Shown piece after piece: positions 33,108 through 41,737 of a DNA stretch of 41,987 nucleotides; within the stretch, counting starts at the first letter, position 1, and each line of letters begins with the position of its first letter. Origin of the DNA: CAZTTG01 sp964615935. GTDB lineage: Bacteria; Planctomycetota; UBA1135; GCA-002686595. A model generated the notes under the pieces. The model was given only the letters and a program-made list of their open reading frames with translations, made no database searches and was not told the DNA's origin. A program made the position numbers and the translations under genes. The stretch covers positions 1 through 41,987 of the forward strand of contig CAZTTG010000052.1 in the NCBI GenBank assembly GCA_964615935.1. Reading direction: 5' to 3'.

Positions 33108-33542
33108 CGTAGCGCCTCGAGGGCGGGGCTCGCGGCCCGGTCCCGGGGAGCCGGGGGGCCTCCGCGCCCGGGGCCGGGACGGGTGGCGCTCGAGGGGCCA
33201 CTCGGGGTCCCGCCCGCCAGGAGGTCCGCCGGAATGGCGGGGAATCTCCTGCCCACCCCGCAACCACACCGTGGTGGGGGCGTCCCCGAGGGCGGTGGGG
33301 CCCGGTGGATGCCGCGACGGACCGCGCGACTCGAGCGAAACCGGGCACCGGCGCGGGGATACGCCTCCCACCCCGCGCCCCGGGGGCCCGCCGGCTCTCC
33401 TCGGGGCGGGGGCGGCGGCCGGGCGTCGATTCGGCAGAAAGACGTCTACAGGCCCCCCCGGCCGGCGTCTCAGGATGCATCACCCGCGGAGCAGACCCTG
33501 GCAGGGGGGCGAGCGGGGGCCCGAGGCGGCACACTGAAGACG
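33108..33542. other. Divergent intergenic region before the second ECF operon
   Basis: 435 bp, GC-rich, between the start of the lipase-like gene and the ECF sigma gene. Open frames here are composition artefacts. It must contain promoters for both sides, but I saw no convincing box. Confidence 0.4.
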
Positions 33543-34130
33543 ATGGTTCGAATCCTGGGGAACATGCGCGAGACCGAGCTGGAGGGCACGCTGGTTCGGG
33601 GCGCCCGCGCGTGCGACCGCCGCTCCTTCGACGGTCTGGTCCGGCTCCACTTCTCCCGGATCTACTCGCTGCTCTTCCGCCTGGTGGGGAACCACGAGGA
33701 CGCCGAGGACCTGGCGCAGGAGTGCTTCGTGCGCGCGTGGCGCTCGATGCGCTGGTTCCGCCAGGAGGGCGCCTTCTCCTCTTGGCTCCGCCGCATCGCG
33801 CTGCACCTGGGCCGCGACCACCTGCGGGCCCGCGGGCGGCGCGTCCCCGAGGGGCCTCTGGCGGTGGAGCCGAGCCCGCCGGAGCCGGGCCAGGGGCCGC
33901 CCGAGGAGACCCATCGCCGGGAGATGATGCGGGCCCTGCGCGCCGCGCTGGAGCGACTCCCCGAGCGCCTGCGGGCGCCCTTCCTGCTCCGCGTGTTCGA
34001 AGGGCTCGAGTACGACGAGGTGGGACGCACGACCGGGGTGACCCCGGGGACCGCGCGCATGCACGTCATGAAGGCCAGGCGCCTCCTCCTGCGCTGGATG
34101 GAGCCCTGGCTCGAGAGGAGGGCGCCGTGA
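33543..34130 (+). CDS. ECF RNA polymerase sigma factor
   Basis: A 195-residue protein, normal ECF length. Region 2 spans about 20-95 (FDGLVRLHFSRIYSLLFRLVGNHEDAEDLAQECFVRAWRSM and FSSWLRRIALHLGRDHLR). Region 4 is about 130-190 (LERLPERLRAPFLLRVFEGLEYDEVGRTTGVTPGTARMHVMKARRLL). ATG 33543 is used; ATG 33564 is an alternative. GTGA overlaps the start of the anti-sigma gene, so the pair is translationally coupled. Confidence 0.93.
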   Translation: MVRILGNMRETELEGTLVRGARACDRRSFDGLVRLHFSRIYSLLFRLVGNHEDAEDLAQECFVRAWRSMRWFRQEGAFSSWLRRIALHLGRDHLRARGRRVPEGPLAVEPSPPEPGQGPPEETHRREMMRALRAALERLPERLRAPFLLRVFEGLEYDEVGRTTGVTPGTARMHVMKARRLLLRWMEPWLERRAP

Positions 34131-35989
34131 GGATCTGTCGAAGGATGCGGGCCCGGATCGAGCGGTCGATGGACCGCGGGCTCACCGCGGATCAAGAGCT
34201 CCAGCTCGAGGAGCATCTGGCCGGCTGCCCGCGCTGCGCCGACTACCACGATCGGCTGGGCGCCCTGGAGGAAGCCCTCTCCCGCCTGCCCGAGCCGCCC
34301 GTCGATCGGCTCGACGTCGAGGGCTCCGTGCTGGCGATCGCCGCCCGCATCGAGGCCGAGGAGCTCGCCTCGGCCCGACGGGGCCGCCCCCGCATCGCGC
34401 GCGTCGCCATGGCGGCCGCAGCGCTGGCCATCGCCGCGGGAGCCCTCTACTGGAAGCTCGCGAGCGAGGGCTCGCCCGCGCCGCCGGTTCCCGAGCGCGT
34501 CGCGGAGCAGCCGCCGGTGGTGGCGCCCCCACTCGAGCCCTCCCCGCCCACCCCGCCGCGGGACGGGCTCGACCTGCCGGCCCCCGATCCCGTCGAGCTG
34601 GCCACCGGTCCCCCGCTCGACCCCCGACGACACGAGGCCACCCGCGCGGCCGTGGGCGAGCACCTGCTCGCGGCCCTGGAGGGCCTGCCGCCCGAGGGAG
34701 GCGCGGCCGACGTCCGGCTCTTCGCGGAGCGCTTCGACGAGCGCGCCCGGCAGCTCGATCGCGACGGCTGGCCGGTCGAGCGCCTGGTCAGGAGCTTCGT
34801 CGTCTCCGGGGATCCCGAGCTCGCGCGCGCGGCGGTCCGCTATCTGGGGCTGCGCGGCGACGCCCTGTCCCTGGTGAGACTCGAGCGTCGCCTGGAGGAG
34901 GGGCTCCAGGAGGCCGCGGATCCCCTCGCGAGGGAGGTCTGCCTGGCGCTCCTGGACGCCGGCGAGGGCGGCCTCGGCCGCCTCGACGCCGCGGCCCGAT
35001 CGAGCGAGCTGCGCTGGCTGATCCTCTCCCGACTCACCGTCGATCCCGAGCGCGCGGCGCCCTGGCTGGAGGGCCGGCTGCGCTCCCTCGCGCGGAGCGG
35101 GGGAGCCGAGGAGCTCGAGGCGGAGCTGCTCGCATGCCTCGTCGGCCTCGGCCGCCCGGCCGCCGAGGGCATCCTGCGCCTGCGGCGCGAGGGGCACCTG
35201 GAGGACGGGCAGGCCCTCGAGGCCCTGTCGCAGGTGGAGGGCGCCGGAGCGGTTCTGGTGGCGGCGATCCCGGCCCGCGGCCGCGCCGAGGCGGGCTTCC
35301 TCCTGGACGCCTTCGCGCGCCTGAGGCCGCCGGCGGCCCTGCCCTGGATCGGCGAGCGCTGCGGCGGCGCGCGGCTGGGCGGAGCCGCGCTGGCCTGCCT
35401 GGGGTCCTTCGACGGCCCCGAGGCCTTCGAGGTGGCGGTCGAGCTCTGGGCGAGCCGGATCCTCGGCAACGGCGAGCTCGAGGACGAGGTGCGTGCGATG
35501 ATCGCGCGCAACCCGGAGGCCGCACTGGAGCTCGCCGAGCGCTGGACCGAGGACCGCGACGGCGCTCGCGCCGGCGACCTGCTCGGACTGCTGGTCAGCG
35601 CCGAGCACCCGGCCGGCGCCCCGGCCCTGGTGATCCTGGCCTCGCGCGACCTGCTCTCCGACGGCGATCGTCAGCTCGCGGCCCAGTCGGTCGGCGAGCA
35701 CGGCACCCTCGAGGACGCGCGTCTCCTCTCGCTGGCCCTGCGGGGCATGCAGCGGGACGAGCGGCGGCTGGCGGCCGCCTGCGTCCACTCCATTCATCAG
35801 CTCTCCGGCGAGGACGGCGTCCTCGAAGCCCTCTCGGCCGCGCCCGAGCGCACGGTCGCAAGGGTGCTCGGAGTGCTGCAAGAACGCGACGGTACGAATC
35901 GAACGGCGGTCTCGCTGGTGCAGCTGGCGAGGGCCCTCGAGCCGACCCTGGCGTCGCACGGCCCGCAACCCTGGAGAATCAAGCCATGA
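34127..35989 (+). CDS. Zinc-finger anti-sigma factor with large HEAT-like extracytoplasmic domain
   Basis: A 620-residue protein starting at GTG 34127 within a GTGA overlap with the ECF gene. The N-terminus has a zinc anti-sigma motif, H30-x3-C34-x2-C37 (EEHLAGCPRCADY), with C4 as a likely further ligand. One membrane segment follows at about 90-108, then a Pro-rich linker. From ~170 to 600 the protein is a string of helical HEAT-like repeats (for example VRYLGLRGDALSLVRLERRLEEGLQ). This predicts a cytoplasmic anti-sigma head and a large periplasmic sensor arm. Its stop overlaps the next ATG (ATGA). Confidence 0.83.
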   Translation: MRICRRMRARIERSMDRGLTADQELQLEEHLAGCPRCADYHDRLGALEEALSRLPEPPVDRLDVEGSVLAIAARIEAEELASARRGRPRIARVAMAAAALAIAAGALYWKLASEGSPAPPVPERVAEQPPVVAPPLEPSPPTPPRDGLDLPAPDPVELATGPPLDPRRHEATRAAVGEHLLAALEGLPPEGGAADVRLFAERFDERARQLDRDGWPVERLVRSFVVSGDPELARAAVRYLGLRGDALSLVRLERRLEEGLQEAADPLAREVCLALLDAGEGGLGRLDAAARSSELRWLILSRLTVDPERAAPWLEGRLRSLARSGGAEELEAELLACLVGLGRPAAEGILRLRREGHLEDGQALEALSQVEGAGAVLVAAIPARGRAEAGFLLDAFARLRPPAALPWIGERCGGARLGGAALACLGSFDGPEAFEVAVELWASRILGNGELEDEVRAMIARNPEAALELAERWTEDRDGARAGDLLGLLVSAEHPAGAPALVILASRDLLSDGDRQLAAQSVGEHGTLEDARLLSLALRGMQRDERRLAAACVHSIHQLSGEDGVLEALSAAPERTVARVLGVLQERDGTNRTAVSLVQLARALEPTLASHGPQPWRIKP

Positions 35990-37779
35990 TCCCGCTCTTC
36001 CTCTTCGGCCTCGGCCTCCTGCCCGTCGCGGACCCGCCGGCGAGCGATCCCGACATCATCCTGCGTACCTATGACCTCCGACTGGCGGCTCCCGTCGTAG
36101 ACCACGGCGAGGTCTGGGAGTGCCTGCTGCCCAACATGGGCGGCCATACCCGCCTGGACTTCGAATCGGAGTGGGAGAGCCAGTTCCTCGGCGAGGACGT
36201 GATGTCCCTGATCTTCGAGCTCTACGATGAGGAGTTCGAGTACGCGGACCGCAGGATCGAGTACCTGGACGACGGCCGGCTCCTGGTCGGCGGGCCGGCT
36301 TCGGTGCACCGGGGGGTGCAGGGCATCCTGGGCTTCCTGGAGAGGGCCGTCGCCTCGAACGCTCGGTTGCGGGTGGACGTGCTGCGCCTGGACGGCGACG
36401 CGCCCATCGCCTGGCCCTCGGGCTCGCTGATCCCGGAGGGCGAGGCGCAGAGCCTCGTCGCCGCCGCCGCGGCGCACGGCATCCACCGCAGCTACGAGCT
36501 GGACCTGAACCCCGCCCGCGTCTCCAAGCTCGACGCGGTCCGCGAGGTGCCGATCCTCTTCGACTACGACATCGAGATCGCCCAGGGATCGTACATCTAC
36601 GACCCCATCGTGGTCCCGCTGACCGTGGGCACGCAGCTGGCGGTGCGCTGCGCGCCCGCGCCCGGAGGGACCTGGCTGGCCCTCACGCGGCGGTGCGCCG
36701 AGCAGGTCGGGGAGGTCCGCAGGACGGAGTTCTCGGTCGGCGGCCGCATCAGCCACGAGGGGGGCACGCCGATGGAGATGCGCGGTCCCAAGGGCATCGA
36801 GAGCGTCGACATGCTGAGCCGCTCGCTGGCCACCTGCGCCTTCCTGCCCGATGGACGCGCCCTGGTGTACCGCTCGGGGCTGGACGTGGTCACCGGCGGC
36901 GGCGAGGAGCTCCTGGTCCTGCGGGTCGAGGGCGAGATGCCCGAGCCGATCCAGACCTGCGAGCTGGATGGGGGCGATCGGCGCCTGCAGCTCGTGGACG
37001 CGGGGTGGATCCAGCCCCCGTACCTCCGCTTCCAGGAGGGGATCCTGAGCGGCGAGCACCTGCCCCGCAACGCCTGGTACTGGCTGGAGCGCATCCTGTA
37101 CGGGGACGACGCGGATGTCGCCACCTCGGTCGTCCTCCACACCGCCGAGACCGACCGCGTCAGCGACCTCCTGAACGACTACCACGGGGAGGAGAACGCG
37201 CTCATGACCCTGGGGCCCTGGGTGGTCGCGGTTCCCATGGTCGAGGAGGGCGAGGACCCGCAGCCGATCCAGGCCGATTCACCCGCCTTCCAGCTGATCG
37301 AGGCGCCCGAGGTGGTCGAGGTCTCGGTCTCCCTGGTCCGCACCGGGGAGGAGAGGCCCAGGGTGGCCGGATGGGACCTTCCCCTGGTGATCGGCTACCC
37401 GTCGGTGGCGGTGCTCGGCGGCGAGAGCCTGTACCTCGGCGAGTACGACGTCGAGGTGGCCCAGTACTGCTCCGCCAACGATCCCCTGTCTCTGTACTCC
37501 TTCGACGGCCTGGCCCTGTGGCTGCAGCCGATCCGATCCGCGAGCGGAGAGGTGGTGCTGGAGGTGCGCGCGCGGGCCCGGCTGCGCGACGGTGACTTCG
37601 AGGACGTCGATCTGGGCTACGGGGTGACCAAGTGGATCCAGAAGGTGGAATACACCGAGCTCTCCGCAAACCGCCAACTTCGCTTCCGCACCGGCGGGCG
37701 CGCGACGCGCACCGCCGTCCTGGGCGACACGACGGGGACCGAGGAGGGCGGTCTGGCCCTGGAGATCACCCTGCGCTGA
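35986..37779 (+). CDS. Exported protein of the ECF operon, unknown function
   Basis: A 597-residue protein with a short N-terminal signal (MIPLFLFGLGLLPVADPP), overlapping the anti-sigma gene by ATGA. The mature protein is acidic and beta-rich. The segment GGPASVHRGVQGILGFLERAV, residues ~100-120, has the look of the small alpha/beta modules found before secretin pores, but no secretin core is seen. I recognise no family. A U-tailed terminator closes the operon after it, so it is the last of three coupled genes and may be the anti-sigma partner or a surface output. Confidence 0.7.
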   Translation: MIPLFLFGLGLLPVADPPASDPDIILRTYDLRLAAPVVDHGEVWECLLPNMGGHTRLDFESEWESQFLGEDVMSLIFELYDEEFEYADRRIEYLDDGRLLVGGPASVHRGVQGILGFLERAVASNARLRVDVLRLDGDAPIAWPSGSLIPEGEAQSLVAAAAAHGIHRSYELDLNPARVSKLDAVREVPILFDYDIEIAQGSYIYDPIVVPLTVGTQLAVRCAPAPGGTWLALTRRCAEQVGEVRRTEFSVGGRISHEGGTPMEMRGPKGIESVDMLSRSLATCAFLPDGRALVYRSGLDVVTGGGEELLVLRVEGEMPEPIQTCELDGGDRRLQLVDAGWIQPPYLRFQEGILSGEHLPRNAWYWLERILYGDDADVATSVVLHTAETDRVSDLLNDYHGEENALMTLGPWVVAVPMVEEGEDPQPIQADSPAFQLIEAPEVVEVSVSLVRTGEERPRVAGWDLPLVIGYPSVAVLGGESLYLGEYDVEVAQYCSANDPLSLYSFDGLALWLQPIRSASGEVVLEVRARARLRDGDFEDVDLGYGVTKWIQKVEYTELSANRQLRFRTGGRATRTAVLGDTTGTEEGGLALEITLR

Positions 37780-37810
37780 GCCCGCAGTGAGCTCGCGTCC
37801 GGCCAGCGAC

Positions 37811-37852
37811 CGCGGTCGGGTCCACGGGGACCCGGCCGCGCGCTCTTTTCTT
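37811..37852 (+). terminator. Rho-independent terminator of the ECF operon
   Basis: A 13-bp stem (CGCGGTCGGGTCC with its complement, one G-U pair) and an ACGG loop are followed by CGCTCTTTTCTT. This is the clearest intrinsic terminator in the window and sits 31 bp after the stop at 37779. Confidence 0.88.
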
Positions 37853-37898
37853 CGATCGCCGCGCAACCGCCGCCGAGCGGAGCGGTCCGCGGGATGCC

Positions 37899-39401
37899 AT
37901 GGTGCTTCCTCGCCTCGCATTCCCCGCCGTCCTGTGCGCCCTATTCGCGGTCTCACCTGCGCCCCCGGACGATCCGCCCACCCTGAAGGAGCTCGAGCAG
38001 GGCCTGCGCGAGCCGCGGCCGTCGACGCGCCGCAGCGCGGTCAGGCGTCTGGCGGGGGAGGGATCGCGGCGCGCCTGGGAGCTCGTGGTGGGGGCCCTCG
38101 CCGACTCCGAGCCGGAGGTGGCGGACGAGGCCCAGATCCGGCTGGGCGAACTCTCCGACGAGCGCGTCCTGCGCGACCTCCTCGGTCGCAAGGGCCTCGG
38201 GGCCAGGGAGGAGCTGGTGCGGCTGCGCGCGGCCGAGGCGCTGGGGCGCGTGAGGCTCGCCGTGAGCGGCGAGGACCTCGCCGGGGCGGTGCGCTCCCGC
38301 GACCACGAGGTGGCCCGCACCCTGATGTGGTCGATCGAGCGCCGCGCGCGGGCCGGCACCCTGGCCGGCGAGCCGGAGCGCAACCGGCGGGCGGCGGCCA
38401 GGGCCTTCCGCATGGCGCGCGAGGGCGCGGTCCGCGGCGCGGCCCTCCTGGCGCTCGAGGCCGTGGACCCGCGCGCCGCCCTCGAAGAGGTGCCCGAGGC
38501 CCTGCGCGACAAGCGGCCGCAGGCTCGCTGCGCCGCCATCGCCGTGGCGGCGCGCAGCGGCGATCCGGCGGCGCGCGATCGGATCCAGCTCCGCCTCCGC
38601 GATCCCGATCGGGCCGTGCGGCTGGAGGTGGTCGCGGCCCTGGAGGCGATCGCCGACCGCGCCGCGGCGCGGGCCCTGGTCGAATGCCTGTCCGAGGAGC
38701 CCGAGCTGCGCTCGCGGTGGCGCGCGGTCGAGGCCTTGCGGCGCCTCTCGGGCCTGCGCTACCGGCTCGACCCGCGGCCCTGGAAGCTCTGGGCCGATGG
38801 GCTGGAGGAGGGCTGGCGCCCTTCGCTCGCCAGCCTCACGGAGCGGCCGCCGCGGGGGACCGGCTCGGCCTCCTTCGCCGGCCTGCCGGTTCTCTCGGAG
38901 CGGGTCTGCTTCCTGATCGACCTCTCGGGCTCGATCCGCCGCCGCGCCGAGGACGGCCGGACGCGCAAGGAGGTGGTGGACGGCCTCCTGCGCAAGGCCC
39001 TCGAGGGGCTCCCCGAGACCACGCGCTTCAACCTGATCCCCTACACCGCCGTGCCGCACCCCTGGCGGGAGCGGCTGCAACCGGCCAGCCCCAGGAACGT
39101 GCGCGCCGCCCTGGCCTGCTTCGAGGCCTGCGCCCAGAGCGGGCGCGGAGCCTTCTACGACGCGGCCCTGCTGGCCCTGACCGACCCCGAGGTCGACACC
39201 CTGATCGCCCTGACCGACGGCGTGCCCACCGGCGGCACGCGCTGGAACATGGAGCTGATGGTGACCCTGCTCGCGGAGCGGCACCGCTGGGCCAAGGTGG
39301 CCATCGACTCGGTCCTGGTGGACGCCAAGCGAGGCACGCTCCGCCACTGGGAGCGGCTCGCCGACGTCACGGGAGGGCGCTCGATCGCGGTCGAGCTCTG
39401 A
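37899..39401 (+). CDS. HEAT-repeat / von Willebrand A domain protein, exported
   Basis: A 500-residue protein with an N-terminal signal (FPAVLCALFAVSPAPP). Residues ~25-290 are HEAT-like repeats rich in Arg and Ala (for example VRRLAGEGSRRAWELVVGALADSEPEVADEA). Residues ~335-500 form a von Willebrand A domain with an intact metal-ion-dependent adhesion motif: D341-L-S343-G-S345, then later ALTDGVPTGG. Such fusions are frequent in Planctomycetota-like genomes and are thought to bind protein partners outside the membrane; the ligand is unknown. It stands alone behind the ECF terminator. Confidence 0.85.
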   Translation: MVLPRLAFPAVLCALFAVSPAPPDDPPTLKELEQGLREPRPSTRRSAVRRLAGEGSRRAWELVVGALADSEPEVADEAQIRLGELSDERVLRDLLGRKGLGAREELVRLRAAEALGRVRLAVSGEDLAGAVRSRDHEVARTLMWSIERRARAGTLAGEPERNRRAAARAFRMAREGAVRGAALLALEAVDPRAALEEVPEALRDKRPQARCAAIAVAARSGDPAARDRIQLRLRDPDRAVRLEVVAALEAIADRAAARALVECLSEEPELRSRWRAVEALRRLSGLRYRLDPRPWKLWADGLEEGWRPSLASLTERPPRGTGSASFAGLPVLSERVCFLIDLSGSIRRRAEDGRTRKEVVDGLLRKALEGLPETTRFNLIPYTAVPHPWRERLQPASPRNVRAALACFEACAQSGRGAFYDAALLALTDPEVDTLIALTDGVPTGGTRWNMELMVTLLAERHRWAKVAIDSVLVDAKRGTLRHWERLADVTGGRSIAVEL

Positions 39402-39695
39402 GCACGGCCTCCCGGCCGCCCGCAACCACGCCTCGGTTCCTCCCCCGGAGCCGCGACTAGCCGCGGGCGCCATCATCTCCAGCCGAGAGGGTCGATCGAC
39501 GGGGCCTCCGAGCGGGGGGCGCGTCGCCCGAGAAGCCGACCTCGGTCAGCGCGCGCCCGCCGCGCCGCTGAGCCCAGGCGCTGCCGGGGGCGCCACGGGT
39601 GGTGCCAGGACGGGGCGCCGGGCCAGGGCAATTGCGTGCCAACACCGTATAATACAACTTCGCTCCCCGGAGGAGCGGTCCTGGAGGGTGCTTCC
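39402..39695. other. Intergenic region with promoter for the next gene
   Basis: 294 bp. The first 200 bp show nothing clear. The right end carries the TATAAT box and leader hairpin described separately. Confidence 0.5.
39648..39677 (+). promoter_or_regulatory. Consensus -10 box and leader hairpin
   Basis: TATAAT at 39648-39653 is a perfect -10 hexamer, 43 bp before the ATG at 39696. No good -35 lies at the right spacing. Just after the expected start of transcription, CGCTCC/GGAGCG (39661-39677) forms a 6-bp hairpin in the leader. GGAGGG precedes the ATG as ribosome site. Confidence 0.6.
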
Positions 39696-40331
39696 ATGAG
39701 CCGCTGGATTCTGATCGTCGTCATCGCCGTCGCCGCATTCCTCGTCGTCCAACTGGCACAACGGGAGGGGGACGCCGGGCCCGAGGTGGTGGCACCCCGC
39801 TCCTCGCCCGAGGCGCCGGCACCGCGGGCAGAACCGGGCGGCGGGATCGAGCTGGAATCGCCGACGCAGACCGATCCGACCGCGGGAGCGGGTGCCCCAC
39901 CTGCGGCGGCGGGAACGGCTGCGGAGCCGGGGCCATCGGGAAGCGGGGATCTCTCCCTCGTCACCGGGAGCCAGCCGGGGAACCGGGAGGAGTACTTCCT
40001 CGACAAGTACGGTCACATGGGGGTGAAGGAACTCGAGGCTGCCCTGGCCCAGCTCGAGCAGGGGGTCCTCGACCAGCAGAATGTACTCTTCGAGGAGCGC
40101 TTCGAGCGCGGGCTCTACCTCGTCCACCGACCGGGCGATCCCGCCCTACCCGACTGGCCCACCGGTCCCGGAGGTCGCCGGCCGGTCGTCGAGAGCAGCA
40201 CGCTCACCGACCCCTATACGGGCAATGTGGAGGCTCGCATCTCCCACCTGCCCTTCGAGGAGTACCCCGCCTTCTACGAACTCCTCGCTGAGCGCGACTG
40301 GCTGAAGAAGAGGGCCGGGAGCTCCCAGTAG
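39696..40331 (+). CDS. Single-pass membrane-anchored protein, unknown function
   Basis: A 211-residue protein. ATG 39696 is chosen for the GGAGGG site and because the product then starts with a membrane anchor (residues 4-20, ILIVVIAVAAFLVVQLA). A Pro/Ala/Gly-rich linker (~25-90) leads to a folded C-terminal part with EYFLDKYGHMGVKELEAALAQLEQGVLDQQNVLFEERF, helical and probably coiled, and a Tyr/Pro-rich end. Base composition is slightly less GC-rich than its neighbours. No family recognised. A bidirectional hairpin follows. Confidence 0.72.
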   Translation: MSRWILIVVIAVAAFLVVQLAQREGDAGPEVVAPRSSPEAPAPRAEPGGGIELESPTQTDPTAGAGAPPAAAGTAAEPGPSGSGDLSLVTGSQPGNREEYFLDKYGHMGVKELEAALAQLEQGVLDQQNVLFEERFERGLYLVHRPGDPALPDWPTGPGGRRPVVESSTLTDPYTGNVEARISHLPFEEYPAFYELLAERDWLKKRAGSSQ

Positions 40332-40383
40332 ATACCCGACCGTGGCGCCGGACGGGACGCAGCCGCACCCGGCCCACGAAGGA

Positions 40384-40411
40384 GGCGGCGCCGCCCGAGA
40401 GCGGCGCCGCC
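40384..40411. terminator. Bidirectional hairpin between convergent genes
   Basis: GGCGGCGCCGC and its exact complement form an 11-bp stem with a CCGAGA loop, 52 bp after the plus-strand gene and 31 bp after the end of the minus-strand gene. No U tract on either side. Confidence 0.6.
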
Positions 40412-40442
40412 CATGGTCAGGCTACCGGCGATCCCCGGAGGA

Positions 40443-41495
40443 TCACTGGAACACCAGCTCGACCGCGTCTGTCAGCCCGACGCCGAAGCCGGTGGGGTCC
40501 TGTGGATCGCGGAACCAGCCCTGATAGAACACATGGGTGCCGGGCGGATCGCCCGGGCAGTTCGCCATCCAGGACAAAGTGCCGTCGCAGAGGCCCGGGG
40601 TGCCACCGGAGCCCTGGGGAGGCGTCCGCTTGATGGGCGGAGTCACGCACAGGGTGCCACCCATGAAGGAAATGGACGCCGCTGCATAGCCGTAGAAGAT
40701 GATGCCGGGCTTGTTGCCCCCCTCGACTTGGATGGCGTCGACTGTGTAGTTGCAGGCCCCGGTGACCGGGCAGCCGGTGTTCACCCCGCCGGGACCGTTC
40801 GTCTGGATCGTCGGGGTGCAGCCGCTCGAGCTGGGTTTCGGCGTGCAGTAGATGACCGGGTTGCAGGTCGTACCCAGGTCGACCTCCATGTCATCCATCA
40901 TCAAGTAGCCGGTGTTCGTGTAGTTGCTCTTGAAGTTGATGCGACTGATGGGAGTGGTGCAGCCGGAGAAATCCCAGCCGTGCCACCTCCACTGGCAGTC
41001 GTTGGCATCGGTGAGAACGTCGGTGGCAACTACATTGCCGGCCGAGTCCATGAAGGTGGCCGTGAAGCCGGGCGCTCCGGGGTGGTTCATCCCGAAGTAG
41101 CCGCCGAAGCGAGAGACGGCGGTGGTGCCGAAATCGTACTCGGCGCCGCCGTTGTTGGTGCTGCTGCCGGAGCCGTAGAGCTTGGTGCCGCCGTGCTCCT
41201 GGATGGTGCAGGAGAAGCCCCAGCCTCCGGTGATGTGGGCGGCGGCGCCGTTGGGCGTGCAGAGGTCAGCTGCACCACCGAACACGCTCGGGTTGATGCA
41301 GGTCGTGAACTGACCGGACACCTGCGTCTCGAAACCCTCCGAGATGGTGCCGGTGAACGAACCGATCGACGTCTGGCATTGCGAATGGGCAGTGCCCGCC
41401 AAGGCGACCATGCCCAATGCAGGGCTCCTGACATAGGTGCGTGGAGTGGCGGCATTGGCCGAATGCCGTTCATTCACGATGAGGGGGTGCGTCAT
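40443..41495 (-). CDS. Exported protein with GLTDAVE C-terminus, 5' end displaced by an insertion
   Basis: As it stands the frame gives 350 residues from ATG 41495, but the first 27 codons lie inside or next to the inserted element (41420-41622). The native part begins at the Gly codon at 41414 with GMVALAGTAHSQC, the second half of a signal peptide. The mature protein is Cys-, Gly- and Asn-rich and beta-rich, with a segment like a carbohydrate- or PEP-type anchor domain (GWGFSCTIQEHGG, LMMDDMEVDLG) but no named family. It ends in WFRDPQDPTGFGVGLTDAVELVFQ. Without the native start, export is doubtful. The ATG at 41495 has no ribosome site, so the frame is probably not well expressed. See the pseudogene and mobile-element entries. 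Confidence 0.7.
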   Translation of the reverse strand: MTHPLIVNERHSANAATPRTYVRSPALGMVALAGTAHSQCQTSIGSFTGTISEGFETQVSGQFTTCINPSVFGGAADLCTPNGAAAHITGGWGFSCTIQEHGGTKLYGSGSSTNNGGAEYDFGTTAVSRFGGYFGMNHPGAPGFTATFMDSAGNVVATDVLTDANDCQWRWHGWDFSGCTTPISRINFKSNYTNTGYLMMDDMEVDLGTTCNPVIYCTPKPSSSGCTPTIQTNGPGGVNTGCPVTGACNYTVDAIQVEGGNKPGIIFYGYAAASISFMGGTLCVTPPIKRTPPQGSGGTPGLCDGTLSWMANCPGDPPGTHVFYQGWFRDPQDPTGFGVGLTDAVELVFQ

Positions 41496-41622
41496 AAGGT
41501 ATGCAACGCTTTGACGGGGGCCGCGATCGACACCGACCAGGGAGCGAGCCCGACACGCCGTTTCCCTGCTGAGCCATGAGCGGATGGTTGCATGAATCGG
41601 GGCGCATGTGTCAGGAGCCCTG
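41420..41622. mobile_element. 203-bp MITE-like element with 14-bp inverted repeats
   Basis: The ends CAGGGCTCCTGACA (41420-41433) and TGTCAGGAGCCCTG (41609-41622) are perfect inverted complements; similarity continues weakly inward (ATAGGTGCG against CATGCGCC). CAATG flanks both sides (41415-41419, 41623-41627) as a 5-bp target duplication. The interior carries no transposase, only a small hairpin GGCATT/AATGCC (41451-41467). This is the form of a non-autonomous miniature inverted-repeat element moved by a transposase encoded elsewhere. I could not assign an IS family. Confidence 0.88.
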
Positions 41623-41663
41623 CAATGCGATCAACATCTTCATGCAATCCTCCTGAATGCTGG

Positions 41664-41693
41664 GAACCCCGTCGCTGTCGACGAGAGGGGTTC
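41664..41693 (-). repeat. Hairpin in the leader of the interrupted gene
   Basis: GAACCCC pairs with GGGGTTC (7 bp) around an inner GTCG/CGAC stem. It lies about 20 bases before the native start and 10 before the ribosome site, so it could affect translation. Confidence 0.5.
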
Positions 41694-41708
41694 TGTACTC
41701 CTGAGGAC

Positions 41709-41737
41709 ATCATAGCGCCTTCGTCAAAACAGCGAAA
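41709..41737 (-). promoter_or_regulatory. Candidate promoter of the interrupted exported-protein gene
   Basis: On the minus strand TTTCGC (41737-41732) and TATGAT (41714-41709) are 17 bp apart, in a locally AT-rich stretch, about 65 bp before the native ATG at 41643. The -10 is good and the -35 is weak. Confidence 0.45.

Larger units (their letters stand above)
40443..41643 (-). pseudogene. Exported-protein gene interrupted by a MITE-like element
   Basis: The original start is ATG 41643, five bases behind AGGAGG. It encodes MKMLIAL and then runs into the element, where it stops after three more codons (TGA at 41613-41611). Taking out 41415-41622 (the element plus one CAATG copy, 208 bp) joins codon 7 to the Gly codon at 41414. 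The frame is then exact and gives 330 residues that begin MKMLIAL-GMVALAGTAHSQC, a textbook Sec signal. Without removal the 208 bp shift the frame by one. This is reconstruction from the sequence alone, but start, ribosome site, signal and frame all fit at once. Confidence 0.85.

Noticed and set aside
35986..37779. Secretin (type II/III secretion pore) for the 597-residue exported protein
   Set aside because: Only a weak resemblance of one short alpha/beta segment; the conserved secretin core and its VPxLxxIP-type motif are missing.
41411..41495. ATG 41495 as the natural start of the exported-protein gene
   Set aside because: These codons come mainly from the inserted element, lack a ribosome site and do not form a good signal peptide, whereas the reconstructed start at 41643 has both.
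41492..41713. Minus-strand open frame of 73 codons upstream of the interrupted gene
   Set aside because: It starts in the leader region, crosses the element end and ends inside it; no ribosome site, no conserved features.
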